From: Polyangiaceae bacterium
Lineage (GTDB): Bacteria > Myxococcota_A > Polyangia > Polyangiales > Polyangiaceae
Reading direction: 5' to 3'
NCBI GenBank assembly: GCA_025936045.1
Contig: JAICUB010000010.1
Span: 97,175 to 161,174 of the forward strand
Length of the DNA: 64,000 nucleotides
The notes below the pieces were generated by a model. The model worked only from the letters and a program-made list of their open reading frames with translations, was not told the DNA's origin and ran no database searches. A program made the translations under genes and the position numbers. Positions 50,292 through 59,311 of the stretch are shown here, one piece after another; the first letter of the stretch is position 1; the number at the start of each line of letters is the position of its first letter.

Positions 50292-52925
50292 TCAGGCCGG
50301 CGGCGGCCAGGTGCGCGTGTTCGCGCGGAAAAGGCCGCGCACCTCCTGGGCGCCCTGGGGTTTGCCCACGAGATACCCCTGAATCTGGTCGCACTTCACG
50401 AGCTTCAAGAGCCGCGCCTGTTCGCTGGTTTCGACTCCCTCGGCGATGACCTTCATGTCGAGGGAGTGGGCGAGCGAGATGATGGTCGTGACGATCGTCA
50501 TTTGCTGCGGATCGTCCGACATGCGGAGCACGAACGAGCGGTCGATTTTGAGGGCGTCGATCGGCAGGCGGCTCAGGTAGCCGAGCGACGAATAGCCGGT
50601 GCCGAAATCGTCGATCGCGACGCACACGCCTTGCTCCTTGAGCTGCCGGAGCTTCTCGATGTTGCCGACGAGGTCCTCGATCAGCACGCTCTCGGTGAGC
50701 TCGAGATCGAGCCCGCCGCGCGCCGCGGGCCAGCGCTCGAACGCCCGTTCGACGGAGTGCACGAACGTCCGCTGCGAAAGCTGCATGCCCGAGACGTTCG
50801 CAGCGATGCGCGGCGGCAAGAGCCCCTCGTCGAGCCAGGTGGCGCACTGCTTGGCGACGGTCTCCAGGATCCAATCCCCGACCTCGACGATGAGCCCCGT
50901 CTCCTCGAGTACCGGGATGAACTGCGAAGGACCGATCAGTCCGGACTCCGGATCATCCCAACGGATGAGCGCCTCGAGCCCCACGACCATGCCGGATTTC
51001 AGGTCGATCTTCGGTTGGTAGTAGAGCAGGAACTGCTCTTGCTCGAGCGCCCGCCGGAGCTTGGTCTCGAGCGTCAGCTTCTCGCTCACGCGCGCGTTCA
51101 TCGTGGGGGCATGAAAGAGGTAGCGTTGGCCGTTCGAGCGCGCGTTGGCGAGCGCGGCCTCGGCGTTGCGGACGAGCCCCTCCGCGTCCCGCGTCCCCAC
51201 CGGCAAGACCGCGGCCCCGACGCGCACGGCAGCTCGAAGCTCGGTCCCTCGCATGGAAAACGGCGTGTCGAAGGCGGCGAAGACGCGGCTTTCGATCCAC
51301 GCGCCGAGCTCCGCCGCAGTGCCGGGCACGCCGATCAGGAACGCGAACGTGCTGCTCTCGAAGCGCGCGAGGGTGTCACCCGGGTTCAGGATTTTGGCGA
51401 GACGCCGGCCGACCTGCACCAGCAAGTCGTCCCCGGCACCGCGTCCGAGCGTGGCGTTGACCTCGCGGAAGCGCGTGACCTCGGCGAGCACGAGCGCGAC
51501 CTCGCCGCCTTCTCCGTTCGCGTCCGGAACGTGCTCGAGCAGCCGGTGGACGAGCAAGTTGCGCTTCGGTAAGCCCGTAAGCTCGTCGTAGTACGCCAAA
51601 AAGTCGAGCCGGGCGCTCTTCTCCAGGTGGTCCACGGCGAAAGCGATGTTGTCGGCGAGCTCGGTGAGGAGCCGCACTTCCTCGCCGTCGAAGAAGCCCT
51701 TCTGTCCCGAGACGAGCGCGAGCACGCCCGAGACCCGGCCGTCGGCGACGAGCGGGAAGAGCCCGAGCGCGTTGCCGCCACGCCGGAGCACGGCACGCTC
51801 GAGTCTGCCCTCCGCGCGCGCGGGGAGATCGTTGGCGACGCAGGGTTGTCGTTCGCAGAGCGCGGTCGCCAGCAACGCGGGGGAGCCGTTGCTGTTGCCC
51901 GCGACGCCGTTCGCGAGCCTTCGTGTGAAGTCGTCGTCGCCGCCGTGGGCCGCGGTCGTCGCGATGTCGCCGCTCGCGTCGACGAGGACGATGACGCCGA
52001 TCAGAAGCCCGCCGTCCTCCACGGCGATGCGACACGCCTCCTGCAGCAGTACGTCGCGCTCCCGCACGCGCAGGATCGCCCCGTTGACGGCGCCGAGCAT
52101 CGAACGGACGTGCGTCAGGCGCTGGAGCGCGCGCTCGACCTCGACGCGCGCGGTCACGTCCCGTGAAATTCCCACCAAACCCTGGACCGTGCCGCCGCGC
52201 GTGCGCACGGGCGCGAGCGTCGTCGAATAAAAGCGCCGGCCCTGATGTTCGTCGAGCTCGCGGATGAGGTCGGTCGTCGCCTGCCCGTCCGCGATGATCT
52301 GCGACTCTTCGTTTTCGAAGGCGGAAGCGAGCTCGGGTGCGATGCCGAGCTCGACCAGGCGCTTGCCGACGGCGTCCGTGGTGTCGCGTAACGCGGCGCG
52401 CTCGGCGCAAGCTCGATTGACGCGCGTGAAGCGCAGATCGCGGTCCTTGAAGTAGATCGCGTCCGGGATGTTGTTCATGAGATCCTCGAGCAGCTGTCGC
52501 TCGTGGTCCAGCTTGCGCGCGAGCTCGAAGTGCTCGACCGACTTCTGGATCGTCATGCGAAGCTCGCTCGTGTCCCAAGGCTTCGTCACGTAGGCGAAGA
52601 TTTTCCCCTTGTTGACGGCACGGATGACGGCCGGCAATTCGGCGTAGCCCGTCACCATCACGCGCGTCGCGTCGCACGACGTGCTGAGCCGCGCGAGCAG
52701 CTCGTCGCCCGTCATGCCCGGCATGCGCTGATCGGAGATGACCACCGCGACGTCCGGCTCCAACTCCAAAACGCGTAGCGCTTCTTTCGATGAATGCGCT
52801 TTGATCACATCGTAGTCACGCATCAACACGTCTTCGAGCGCGACGAGCACCTCCGGCTCGTCGTCTACGACCAATACACGGCTACGGCAGCCCGCTGGGG
52901 GTGCCCACTCCTCTATTGCCTGCAT
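50292..52925 (-). CDS. Receiver-PAS-GAF-GGDEF-EAL protein, probable c-di-GMP phosphodiesterase
   Basis: An 877-residue protein. The receiver (14-135) has Asp65. PAS spans about 145-265, a GAF-like domain about 285-430 and a GGDEF-type domain about 435-600, whose signature is degenerate (RFESSTFAFLI instead of GGDEF), so it should not make c-di-GMP. The EAL domain (about 615-865) keeps LEALIRW, NVSG, IDDFGTGYSSLGYLSRLPID and VIAEGVET, so hydrolysis of c-di-GMP is expected. Phosphorylation of the receiver would tune it. Convergent with the ferritin-like fusion gene, 9 bp apart. Confidence 0.93.
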   Translation of the reverse strand: MQAIEEWAPPAGCRSRVLVVDDEPEVLVALEDVLMRDYDVIKAHSSKEALRVLELEPDVAVVISDQRMPGMTGDELLARLSTSCDATRVMVTGYAELPAVIRAVNKGKIFAYVTKPWDTSELRMTIQKSVEHFELARKLDHERQLLEDLMNNIPDAIYFKDRDLRFTRVNRACAERAALRDTTDAVGKRLVELGIAPELASAFENEESQIIADGQATTDLIRELDEHQGRRFYSTTLAPVRTRGGTVQGLVGISRDVTARVEVERALQRLTHVRSMLGAVNGAILRVRERDVLLQEACRIAVEDGGLLIGVIVLVDASGDIATTAAHGGDDDFTRRLANGVAGNSNGSPALLATALCERQPCVANDLPARAEGRLERAVLRRGGNALGLFPLVADGRVSGVLALVSGQKGFFDGEEVRLLTELADNIAFAVDHLEKSARLDFLAYYDELTGLPKRNLLVHRLLEHVPDANGEGGEVALVLAEVTRFREVNATLGRGAGDDLLVQVGRRLAKILNPGDTLARFESSTFAFLIGVPGTAAELGAWIESRVFAAFDTPFSMRGTELRAAVRVGAAVLPVGTRDAEGLVRNAEAALANARSNGQRYLFHAPTMNARVSEKLTLETKLRRALEQEQFLLYYQPKIDLKSGMVVGLEALIRWDDPESGLIGPSQFIPVLEETGLIVEVGDWILETVAKQCATWLDEGLLPPRIAANVSGMQLSQRTFVHSVERAFERWPAARGGLDLELTESVLIEDLVGNIEKLRQLKEQGVCVAIDDFGTGYSSLGYLSRLPIDALKIDRSFVLRMSDDPQQMTIVTTIISLAHSLDMKVIAEGVETSEQARLLKLVKCDQIQGYLVGKPQGAQEVRGLFRANTRTWPPPA

Positions 52926-53009
52926 CCGACGTCCCTTTCGGTGGCGAACCGATACTACACCCGGTTCCGGCGGACTGGACGCATTTGAGGAGTCAGAATT
53001 TCCCTGATG

Positions 53010-54965
53010 TCACGCGAAGGGTAGGCGCGGGTGCGCGGTTCGCGCACGAACCGGTTGGGCCAGGGCCTCTCGCACCTTGCGCTTGAGGGATTCCGGGGTG
53101 AACGGCTTCTGCAGCATCGGCACGCGGAGCTCCTGAAGGCCGCTCCGCGCCGTTTCGTCCTCGGTATAGCCCGACATACAAAGGGCGCGCAGCGCCGGTG
53201 CCTGGTCCCGCAAGCGCCGGATGAGCTCGACCCCGTTCATTTTGGGCATCACGACGTCGGCGAGCACGAGATCCACGGGCGTGGTCGAACGCTCGAACAG
53301 GGAGAGCGCTTCGACCGGATCGGCCGCCTCGAGCACCCTGTAACCGGCCCCCTCGAGGATCCGGCGGGCCACGCGCCGGACTTGTTGTTCGTCCTCCACC
53401 AAGAGGAGCGTCTCCCCGGCGAGCTTCGGGACCGATTCGGGCTCGGGCGCCTCCTCCACCTTCTCCTCGTCGGCGCACGGCAGCTCGATGGTGAACGTCG
53501 TCCCGGCCCCGAGTCGTGTCTCGACCGAAATCGTGCCGCCGGCCTCGTGGACGATGCCGAACACCGTCGAAAGGCCGAGCCCGGTCCCTTTACCCTTCTC
53601 CTTGGTCGTGAAGAACGGCTCGAAAATGCGCGAGCGCGTCGCCTCGTCCATGCCCGACCCCGTGTCGGTGACCGTGAGCACGACGCGCCGCCGTCCGCTC
53701 GGCACGCGGGGCGGCAGGAGGTGGGTGGCGATGCGGATGGTTCCGCCGGCCGGCATGGCGTCGCGCGCATTGACGGCGAGGTTCATGAGCACCTGCTCGA
53801 CGTGCCCCGGGTCTGCCTTCACCCGCACGGGGGCGTTCTCGCAGTCGAGCTCGAAGTCGATGTCCTCGCCCACGAGCCGCCGCAGCATGTCGTCGATGGT
53901 GCGGAGGCTCTGATTCAAATCGAGGACGCGCGCCTCGGCGACCTCTTGCCGGCTGAAGAGCAGGAGCTGCTTCGTGAGGTTCGCGCCGCGCCGGGCCGCG
54001 TCGTAGATGAGCTGTGCGTCGGCGCGGACCTGCTGGTCGTGAGGCGCCTCCTCCTGCAGCATTTGCGCGGCGCTCAGCACGACCGACAAGAGGTTGTTGA
54101 AATCGTGCGCGACGCCGCCCGCGAGACGTCCGACGGCTTCCATCTTCTGCGCCTGGCGTAGCTGCTCTTCCGTCGCGCGGAGCGCCTGCTGGGTGCGCTG
54201 CTGTTCGGAGAGGTCCACGACGAGCGCGATCGAGTGAACGTCGTCGAACTTCACCGCGGTGACGAGCGCCGGCACGCGCCTGCCGTCGCGATGCGTGAAC
54301 TCCTTGCGAAACGGCTCCGCGTAGCCCTTCGTGGCGAGTTTTTGCCGGCTTTCGAGCGTGACGGGTATCCACTCGTCGGGCGTGATTTGGGTGAAGCTCA
54401 CGCGTCGCGACAGGTACTCCTCGCGTGAATAGCCGAACATCTTGGCGCACGCTTCGTTCACGTCGACGACCTCGCCCGCGACCGAGCTGACGACGACGCC
54501 GACGACGCCGGCGTCGCTGATCGCGCGGAAGCGTTTCTCGCTGTTCGCGAGCGCCTCCTCGAGCCGTTGATTCATCTCCGCGAGCGCGAGCTCGTCGCGC
54601 TTGCGCGCCGTCACGTCGTCGATGACGCCGACCCATAACGGGCCCTCCATCGGATCGTCGAAGGGCGTCACCGTCACCCGCACGAACACCACGGCCCCGT
54701 CCTTGCGGATGCGTTCGGCGTCGTAAACTGCGGGCACGCGACCGCTCGCGAGCTGCTCGAGCACGACGCTCTGAAAATTTTCGATGCCAGAGGGCGTCTG
54801 TGACGCGAAGAAGGGCCGGCCGACGATGCCGGTCGGTCCCGCCGAGGCGGCATACATGCGTTCGCACGCCGGGTTCGCGTACACGATCACCCAATCCGAA
54901 ACGCGCATGACGGCGACGGGCAGGGAAAGCGCCCCGAGCGCCAGATCGAGCCGAACCGTTGCCAT
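53010..54965 (-). CDS. PAS-PAS hybrid histidine kinase (HisKA_3-like H-box, receiver)
   Basis: A 651-residue soluble kinase. PAS 1 (about 8-125) and PAS 2 (145-260) precede the H-box His287 in GGVAHDFNNLLS, the form typical of NtrB/HWE-adjacent hybrid kinases. The ATPase has NLAVNARDAMP, DTGSGM and GKGTGLGLSTVFG. The C-terminal receiver (about 515-635) has acceptor Asp570 (LVLADVVMPKMNG). It runs in the same direction as the EAL gene, with 84 bp between them, so the two may share transcripts and signalling. Confidence 0.94.
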   Translation of the reverse strand: MATVRLDLALGALSLPVAVMRVSDWVIVYANPACERMYAASAGPTGIVGRPFFASQTPSGIENFQSVVLEQLASGRVPAVYDAERIRKDGAVVFVRVTVTPFDDPMEGPLWVGVIDDVTARKRDELALAEMNQRLEEALANSEKRFRAISDAGVVGVVVSSVAGEVVDVNEACAKMFGYSREEYLSRRVSFTQITPDEWIPVTLESRQKLATKGYAEPFRKEFTHRDGRRVPALVTAVKFDDVHSIALVVDLSEQQRTQQALRATEEQLRQAQKMEAVGRLAGGVAHDFNNLLSVVLSAAQMLQEEAPHDQQVRADAQLIYDAARRGANLTKQLLLFSRQEVAEARVLDLNQSLRTIDDMLRRLVGEDIDFELDCENAPVRVKADPGHVEQVLMNLAVNARDAMPAGGTIRIATHLLPPRVPSGRRRVVLTVTDTGSGMDEATRSRIFEPFFTTKEKGKGTGLGLSTVFGIVHEAGGTISVETRLGAGTTFTIELPCADEEKVEEAPEPESVPKLAGETLLLVEDEQQVRRVARRILEGAGYRVLEAADPVEALSLFERSTTPVDLVLADVVMPKMNGVELIRRLRDQAPALRALCMSGYTEDETARSGLQELRVPMLQKPFTPESLKRKVREALAQPVRARTAHPRLPFA

Positions 54966-55095
54966 CCCTCGTGACTAGAGCCGCCGGAGCGGCCTCCTCG
55001 AACCCCAGAGCTTAGCGCCCGGTGCCCGATGACGGGAGACAATCGTATTTTTGGGGATTTTTCGCGGACGAGCGCGCGGTCAGGCCGGGCGCTCG

Positions 55096-55518
55096 TCAGC
55101 CGGCTTCTGCCACGAGCTTCACGAAGTCGCCCTCGGTCAGGATGCCTGCAATCTTGCCGGCGTCCGTCACGACCAAACAGCCGATCTTGCGTTCGAGCAT
55201 GAGCTTGGCGGCTTCCACGAGGGGCGTGTCCGGCGCGACCGTCACGACGTCGCTCTTCATCGCTTCTTTCACCGCGATGAGATCGAGGGCGCTCCGCTGG
55301 GCGTGGGTTCCGTAGCCGAGCGCTTTCAAGAGTGCACTGTGGAAGAGGTCGCGCTGGCTCACGATGCCGACGAGCCGTCCGTCCGCGTCGACGATCGGGA
55401 GATGCCGGATGCGGCCGAGCCGCATCACGTCATCCGCGACGAGCAGCTTTTCGTTGTGATCGAGGGTGACCAGGTCGGAGGTCATCAAATCGCGCACGAG
55501 GTTCGGACGAGTCGTCAT
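55096..55518 (-). CDS. Two-CBS-domain protein
   Basis: A 140-residue cytoplasmic protein made of two CBS domains (about residues 5-60 and 75-135; RHLPIVDADGRLVGIVSQRDLF and KIGCLVVTDAGKIAGILTEGDFV). Paired CBS domains bind adenine nucleotides and often sense energy charge. This stand-alone form is common in stress regulons. It lies 43 bp downstream of the thioredoxin gene on the same strand, and a universal stress protein is encoded nearby at 57795, so an energy/redox stress role is inferred. Confidence 0.92.
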   Translation of the reverse strand: MTTRPNLVRDLMTSDLVTLDHNEKLLVADDVMRLGRIRHLPIVDADGRLVGIVSQRDLFHSALLKALGYGTHAQRSALDLIAVKEAMKSDVVTVAPDTPLVEAAKLMLERKIGCLVVTDAGKIAGILTEGDFVKLVAEAG

Positions 55519-55561
55519 GCCTGTGTCCCTGGCGCTACGATTGCACGGCGTCCGGGCGGCG

Positions 55562-55999
55562 TCACGCCGCGCTCGAGCACGCGATGGCGACCAGCGCGAG
55601 CAGCCGCTCGTGCCCCATGGCTCCCGCCTTCTGCGTCAGGCGCCGGCCGCCGGAAAAGACGGCGAAGCTCGGAATGCTCTGAACGCCGAACCGGCCCGAA
55701 AGCTCCGGGCTCTGCTCGGTGTTCACCTTCAACACCACTGCCTTCCCCGCGAGCCGCTCGGCCGCCTTTTTCACCTCCGGCGCGACCGCGCGACACGGAC
55801 CGCACCAGGGCGCCCAGAAATCCACGAGCACGGGCACGGCGGCGTTCGTCACGATTTCGTCGAACTCCCGCGCGTCGACGTCGACCGGCTCGGCTAGCGG
55901 TGGCAACGGCGCCTTGCATGCGCCACAGCGTCCGGCGTGCGCGAGGTGCCGCGCGGGTACGCGATTGTCCTTGCCGCAAGCGGCGCAGCGCCGAATCAT
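55562..55999 (-). CDS. trxC: Thioredoxin 2 (TrxC) with N-terminal zinc site
   Basis: A 145-residue thioredoxin. The active site is WCGPC (residues 65-69). The N-terminal extension has Cys5-Cys8 (CAAC) and Cys25-Cys28 (CGAC), the zinc ligands typical of TrxC. PSFAVFSGGRRL near residue 110 supplies the conserved cis-Pro. TrxC reduces protein disulfides and is linked to oxidative stress. ATG 55999 is chosen because it begins exactly at the zinc motif. It is followed 43 bp later by the CBS gene. Confidence 0.93.
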   Translation of the reverse strand: MIRRCAACGKDNRVPARHLAHAGRCGACKAPLPPLAEPVDVDAREFDEIVTNAAVPVLVDFWAPWCGPCRAVAPEVKKAAERLAGKAVVLKVNTEQSPELSGRFGVQSIPSFAVFSGGRRLTQKAGAMGHERLLALVAIACSSAA

Positions 56000-56105
56000 C
56001 ACTCGCCAACCTGGGCATGATTCGCGCTCCGTCAAGGCGCGGACGTTCGGAGCTCGCGCTCGAATTTCGTCGCTCGCGGCACAGGCGCGACTCCTCTTCG
56101 AGCGT

Positions 56106-56630
56106 TTACCCGAGTTCCGGAGCGGCTCGCAGCACGTGCTCGACGAGCGCTGCGACGGCCGCCCGATCCTCGCCGCCGCTCGCCCGTACGTCGGGCGCGA
56201 GGGGCGGCTCGTACATGCTGTCCGCACCCGGCACGTCGTGCGCCCTGCCGTCACGAGCGGCCGCGTAGAGGCCCTTCGTGTCGCGGAGCTTGCACTCGTC
56301 GAGCGGCGTATCGACGAAGACCTCGACGAACGCCGGCGCGAGAGCGCGCGCTCGCTCGCGAAACTCCCGGCGGTGGGCCGTCGCGGCGACGAGCACGACG
56401 AGCTCCTGCTCCGCGACGAGGGCCGCAAGGTGCGCGAGCGTGTCGTAGAATTCGGCGCGCTCGCGTGCGGAGTAGCCCGGCTCTGGCACGAGGCTCGCGC
56501 GCACGGCGTCGCCGTCGAGCAGACAGGTGGGCACGCCGCGCTCGCGCAGCGCCGTGAACGCTCGCTCCGCAAACGTCGACTTGCCCGCCGAAGGCAGGCC
56601 GGTGATGAAGGCGACGACGCCGGCGCTCAT
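56106..56630 (-). CDS. cysC: Adenylylsulfate kinase (APS kinase)
   Basis: A 174-residue P-loop kinase of the CysC family: ATP + APS to PAPS. Walker A is GLPSAGKST (11-19), followed by DGDAVR (39-44), where the family phosphoryl-acceptor region lies, and by a VFVDTPLDECKLRDTKGLYAAAR stretch, typical of the CysC lid (CK..DPKGLY). The N-terminal sulfurylase fusion (CysN) is absent and no CysD/N genes are visible nearby. The ATG overlaps the stop of the APH-like gene by 4 bp, indicating coupling. A role in sulfate activation or in modification of small molecules is possible. Confidence 0.86.
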   Translation of the reverse strand: MSAGVVAFITGLPSAGKSTFAERAFTALRERGVPTCLLDGDAVRASLVPEPGYSARERAEFYDTLAHLAALVAEQELVVLVAATAHRREFRERARALAPAFVEVFVDTPLDECKLRDTKGLYAAARDGRAHDVPGADSMYEPPLAPDVRASGGEDRAAVAALVEHVLRAAPELG

Positions 56631-57769
56631 GCGTCGAAAAACTCACTCGCCATGGCCGGCACGAAGCGCGGCGCCGCGAGCACGCGCTCCACGAACGACA
56701 GGATGCGGTCGCGATCGTCCGCGGGAAGCTCCGGGTACCAGGTGGGGCTCGCGAGCACGAGGCCGCGCCAGGCGAAGAGCGGCGCCACGACTTCGAGCAT
56801 TGCGTCGTCTCCCGTTTTCGTCACGTAGCGACTCCAGAACTCGTCCCACAACGTCGAAAGCGCGCCGCGCCAGGCGCCCGGGTGCCCGAGGGAAAAGAAG
56901 GCGTAATTGACGGTCATGCACGTCACGTCGTCGGCGGGATCGCCGAGCCCGCCGCGGCTCGCGTCGAGCAGCGCGAGGGACGACGCGTCGTCGAAGAGCA
57001 CGTTGAACGGATGGAAATCGCCGTGCGTGCGCCGCAAACGCTCGCTCCGCCCGCGGAGCCGAAACCGCCAGGCGAGGCACTGCTCCTCGATGCGCTCGAG
57101 GCGAACGCGCGGCGCTCCCGGGACGTCGTCCGCGTAGCCGTCCGCGATGCCGAAGACGCCTTCGCCGGCCCCGAGCGTGTCGCGCACGAAGCGCCGGTAG
57201 GCGCCTTTGCTCGCTCGCGGTCGCTCCGCGTGCAGCTCGACGAGGTAATCGACCAGCGCGCGCGAGCGAACGAGGTCGGTGTCGGAAACGCGCCCTCGGC
57301 GCGCGACGGCGCGGAGGTCCTCGGCGTAGGGCCGGCCGTCCGCGTGCGCCGTGAGCAGGTAGAACTCGCCGCAGCCCGCGAGTGAAACCGCGTCGCGCTC
57401 GCCGAGGTAAGCACCCACGTCGAGCACCTCGACGTGGCGCGGAATCGTGCCGAACGTGTCGGCTGCGAGCACCGCCACGGCCGCGCGATCGGCGCGCCGA
57501 TCGTGACCGAAGTCGTTCGCTGAAGCGGTGTGCAGCACGAGCGCGCGCTCCTGGCCGGCGTGACGGAGCTCGATGCGCCAGGGCAAGCCGTACCCGGCGC
57601 CTTTCGCACTTTCGTCCCCGGAGCTCTTCCGCTCGGCAGTCGAAGCATCGACGCCGAGCGGACTCACCGCCACGATTTCCGCGCCTGGCAACGCTCGCGC
57701 GACGATTTCGTACAAACGCCGCCGGTCCTCGTCGCGAGCGGTGTCGGAAATCTCCTCGCGCATTGGCAT
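56627..57769 (-). CDS. Aminoglycoside phosphotransferase-like small-molecule kinase
   Basis: A 380-residue protein of the APH/choline-kinase superfamily. The catalytic loop is RRTHGDFHPFNVLFDD (HGDFHPFN is the Brenner-type motif) and the Mg/Asp site is LALLDASRGGLGDPADD. The N-terminal lobe is more divergent (LPWRIELRHAGQERALVLH). The start at 57769 (ATG, followed 6 bp later by another) is chosen just before MREEISD. The substrate is unknown; resistance to an aminoglycoside is one of several options. The stop overlaps the cysC start by 4 bp, so the two products may act on a shared pathway. Confidence 0.8.
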   Translation of the reverse strand: MPMREEISDTARDEDRRRLYEIVARALPGAEIVAVSPLGVDASTAERKSSGDESAKGAGYGLPWRIELRHAGQERALVLHTASANDFGHDRRADRAAVAVLAADTFGTIPRHVEVLDVGAYLGERDAVSLAGCGEFYLLTAHADGRPYAEDLRAVARRGRVSDTDLVRSRALVDYLVELHAERPRASKGAYRRFVRDTLGAGEGVFGIADGYADDVPGAPRVRLERIEEQCLAWRFRLRGRSERLRRTHGDFHPFNVLFDDASSLALLDASRGGLGDPADDVTCMTVNYAFFSLGHPGAWRGALSTLWDEFWSRYVTKTGDDAMLEVVAPLFAWRGLVLASPTWYPELPADDRDRILSFVERVLAAPRFVPAMASEFFDA

Positions 57770-57794
57770 GCGAACTGCAGAGCCTTTAAGTCCG

Positions 57795-58256
57795 ATGCAG
57801 GCTCTTCGCAAGATCCTGGTTCCGGTCGACTTCTCGGAATCGTCGCGTGTGGCACTCGAGTATGCCGCCGCTTGGGCGAAGCCCTTCGGCGCCAAAATCG
57901 ACGTGCTGCACGTCTGGCAGGCGCCTGCATTCATCCCGCTGCCGAGCTTACCCGAGGCGTCGCCGGCGGACGCGACCCTCGTCGAGATCGTAAAGAAAAC
58001 TGCCGAACAGGCGCTCGAGCGCTTCGTTTCCGAGGTGCAGAACCGGGGTGTAGCGGTGCGCGAGGCGATCGCAGAGCCGGGCTCGCCGGCCCACACGATC
58101 GTCGATGTGGCGAAAAAGGGTGGCTACGACCTGCTCGTACTCGGCTCCCACGGCCACACCGGGCTCGCGCACGCATTGATAGGGAGCGTCGCGGAGCGAG
58201 TCGTACGCCATGCGAGCTGCCCCGTGCTCACCGTGCCGACCCCCACGGCGAGGTGA
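57795..58256 (+). CDS. Universal stress protein (UspA family)
   Basis: A 153-residue single Usp domain. It begins ALRKILVPVDFSESSRVALEYA and ends with the intact ATP-binding motif GSHGHTGLAHALIGSVAERVVRHASCPVL, which has the G-x2-G-x9-G-(S/T) spacing. It is likely an ATP-binding stress protein, in contrast to the tandem Usp at 400. ATG 57795 starts at the first strand. It is divergent from the APH-like gene by 25 bp and shares its control region. Confidence 0.93.
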   Translation: MQALRKILVPVDFSESSRVALEYAAAWAKPFGAKIDVLHVWQAPAFIPLPSLPEASPADATLVEIVKKTAEQALERFVSEVQNRGVAVREAIAEPGSPAHTIVDVAKKGGYDLLVLGSHGHTGLAHALIGSVAERVVRHASCPVLTVPTPTAR

Positions 58257-58378
58257 GCCGCGGGCGCGCTCGAACGCGGCCGGGCGTGACAAAATGTGTG
58301 CGCCGGCGCGCTCTGCCACGCGGCTTGCGACCTTGGCCCGTCGGGTTCGGTGGCATTCGGTTTGCAGTCGCGTCGCCC

Positions 58379-59311
58379 ATGCAGCGAACAGGCACGCCGA
58401 AAGAGAGCGGCGTTCATGCGCTTTGGTCCCTGATCAAGGCGACCGGCAGCGATTTCATGGACGACAACGCGCTGAGGCTCGCGGCGGCGCTCGCGTACTA
58501 CGCGCTTTTGTCGCTCGCGCCGCTCGTCGTGCTTGCCATCGCCGTCGCTGGTCTCGCCGTCGACGAACATTCGGTGCGAGGTGCGATTGCAAAAGAGCTC
58601 GGAGGTGTGGTCGGGAGCTCCGGTGCCGCTGCGGTCGAAAGTATCGTACGGAGCGCGAAGGCCCCGGCTGCGGGTATCGTCAGCAGCGTGGTCGGCGTGA
58701 TCGTGCTCTTGTTCGGCGCGTCGGGTGTCTTCGGGGAGCTGCAAGGCGCGCTCGACACGATTTGGGAAGTCGCACCGAAGCCTGGTCGCGGCCTCAAAGG
58801 CGTCGTGAAAGACCGACTTTTCTCGTTCGCGATGGTGATGGGCGTGGCGTTCATGCTGCTCGTGTCGCTGCTCCTGAGCACGGCGCTCGCGGCCGTCGGC
58901 AGCTACCTCGGGTCGGCGCTCCCCGGCGGCGAGTCCGTCTGGCAGGTACTCAATTTCCTGATTTCGGTGGCCGTCGTGAGCGGGCTCTTCGCGGTCATGT
59001 TCAAGACCGTTCCCGACGCCAAGGTCGGGTGGCACGACGCGTGGGTCGGTGGCGCCGTCACGTCGGGGCTCTTCACCATCGGCAAGTTCTTGATTGGGCT
59101 CTACCTCGGCAAATCGACGATGTCTTCGGCCTACGGTGCCGCCGGTTCGCTCGTGCTGCTCGTCATCTGGGTCTATTACTCCGCCGCCATCATGTTGCTC
59201 GGCGCGGAGTTCACGCAGGTCTACGCGTCGCGCTTCGGCAAGCGTATCGAGCCGAGCGACAACGCCGAACGAGTCAGCGCTCCACGGCCAGAAGTCGCAC
59301 CGTCTCGATAG
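58379..59311 (+). CDS. YihY/UPF0761-family integral membrane protein
   Basis: A 310-residue protein of the YihY (formerly 'ribonuclease BN') family. Residues 1-25 are cytoplasmic; DNALRLAAALAYYALLSLAPLVVL is the family's first conserved membrane segment. LLFGASGVFGELQGALDTIWEV and YGAAGSLVLLVIWVYYSAAIMLLGAEF complete the typical pattern of about six helices. The biochemical function of the family is not known; the old RNase name came from an error. The 3' end overlaps the convergent DNA ligase gene by 38 bp. Confidence 0.9.
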   Translation: MQRTGTPKESGVHALWSLIKATGSDFMDDNALRLAAALAYYALLSLAPLVVLAIAVAGLAVDEHSVRGAIAKELGGVVGSSGAAAVESIVRSAKAPAAGIVSSVVGVIVLLFGASGVFGELQGALDTIWEVAPKPGRGLKGVVKDRLFSFAMVMGVAFMLLVSLLLSTALAAVGSYLGSALPGGESVWQVLNFLISVAVVSGLFAVMFKTVPDAKVGWHDAWVGGAVTSGLFTIGKFLIGLYLGKSTMSSAYGAAGSLVLLVIWVYYSAAIMLLGAEFTQVYASRFGKRIEPSDNAERVSAPRPEVAPSR

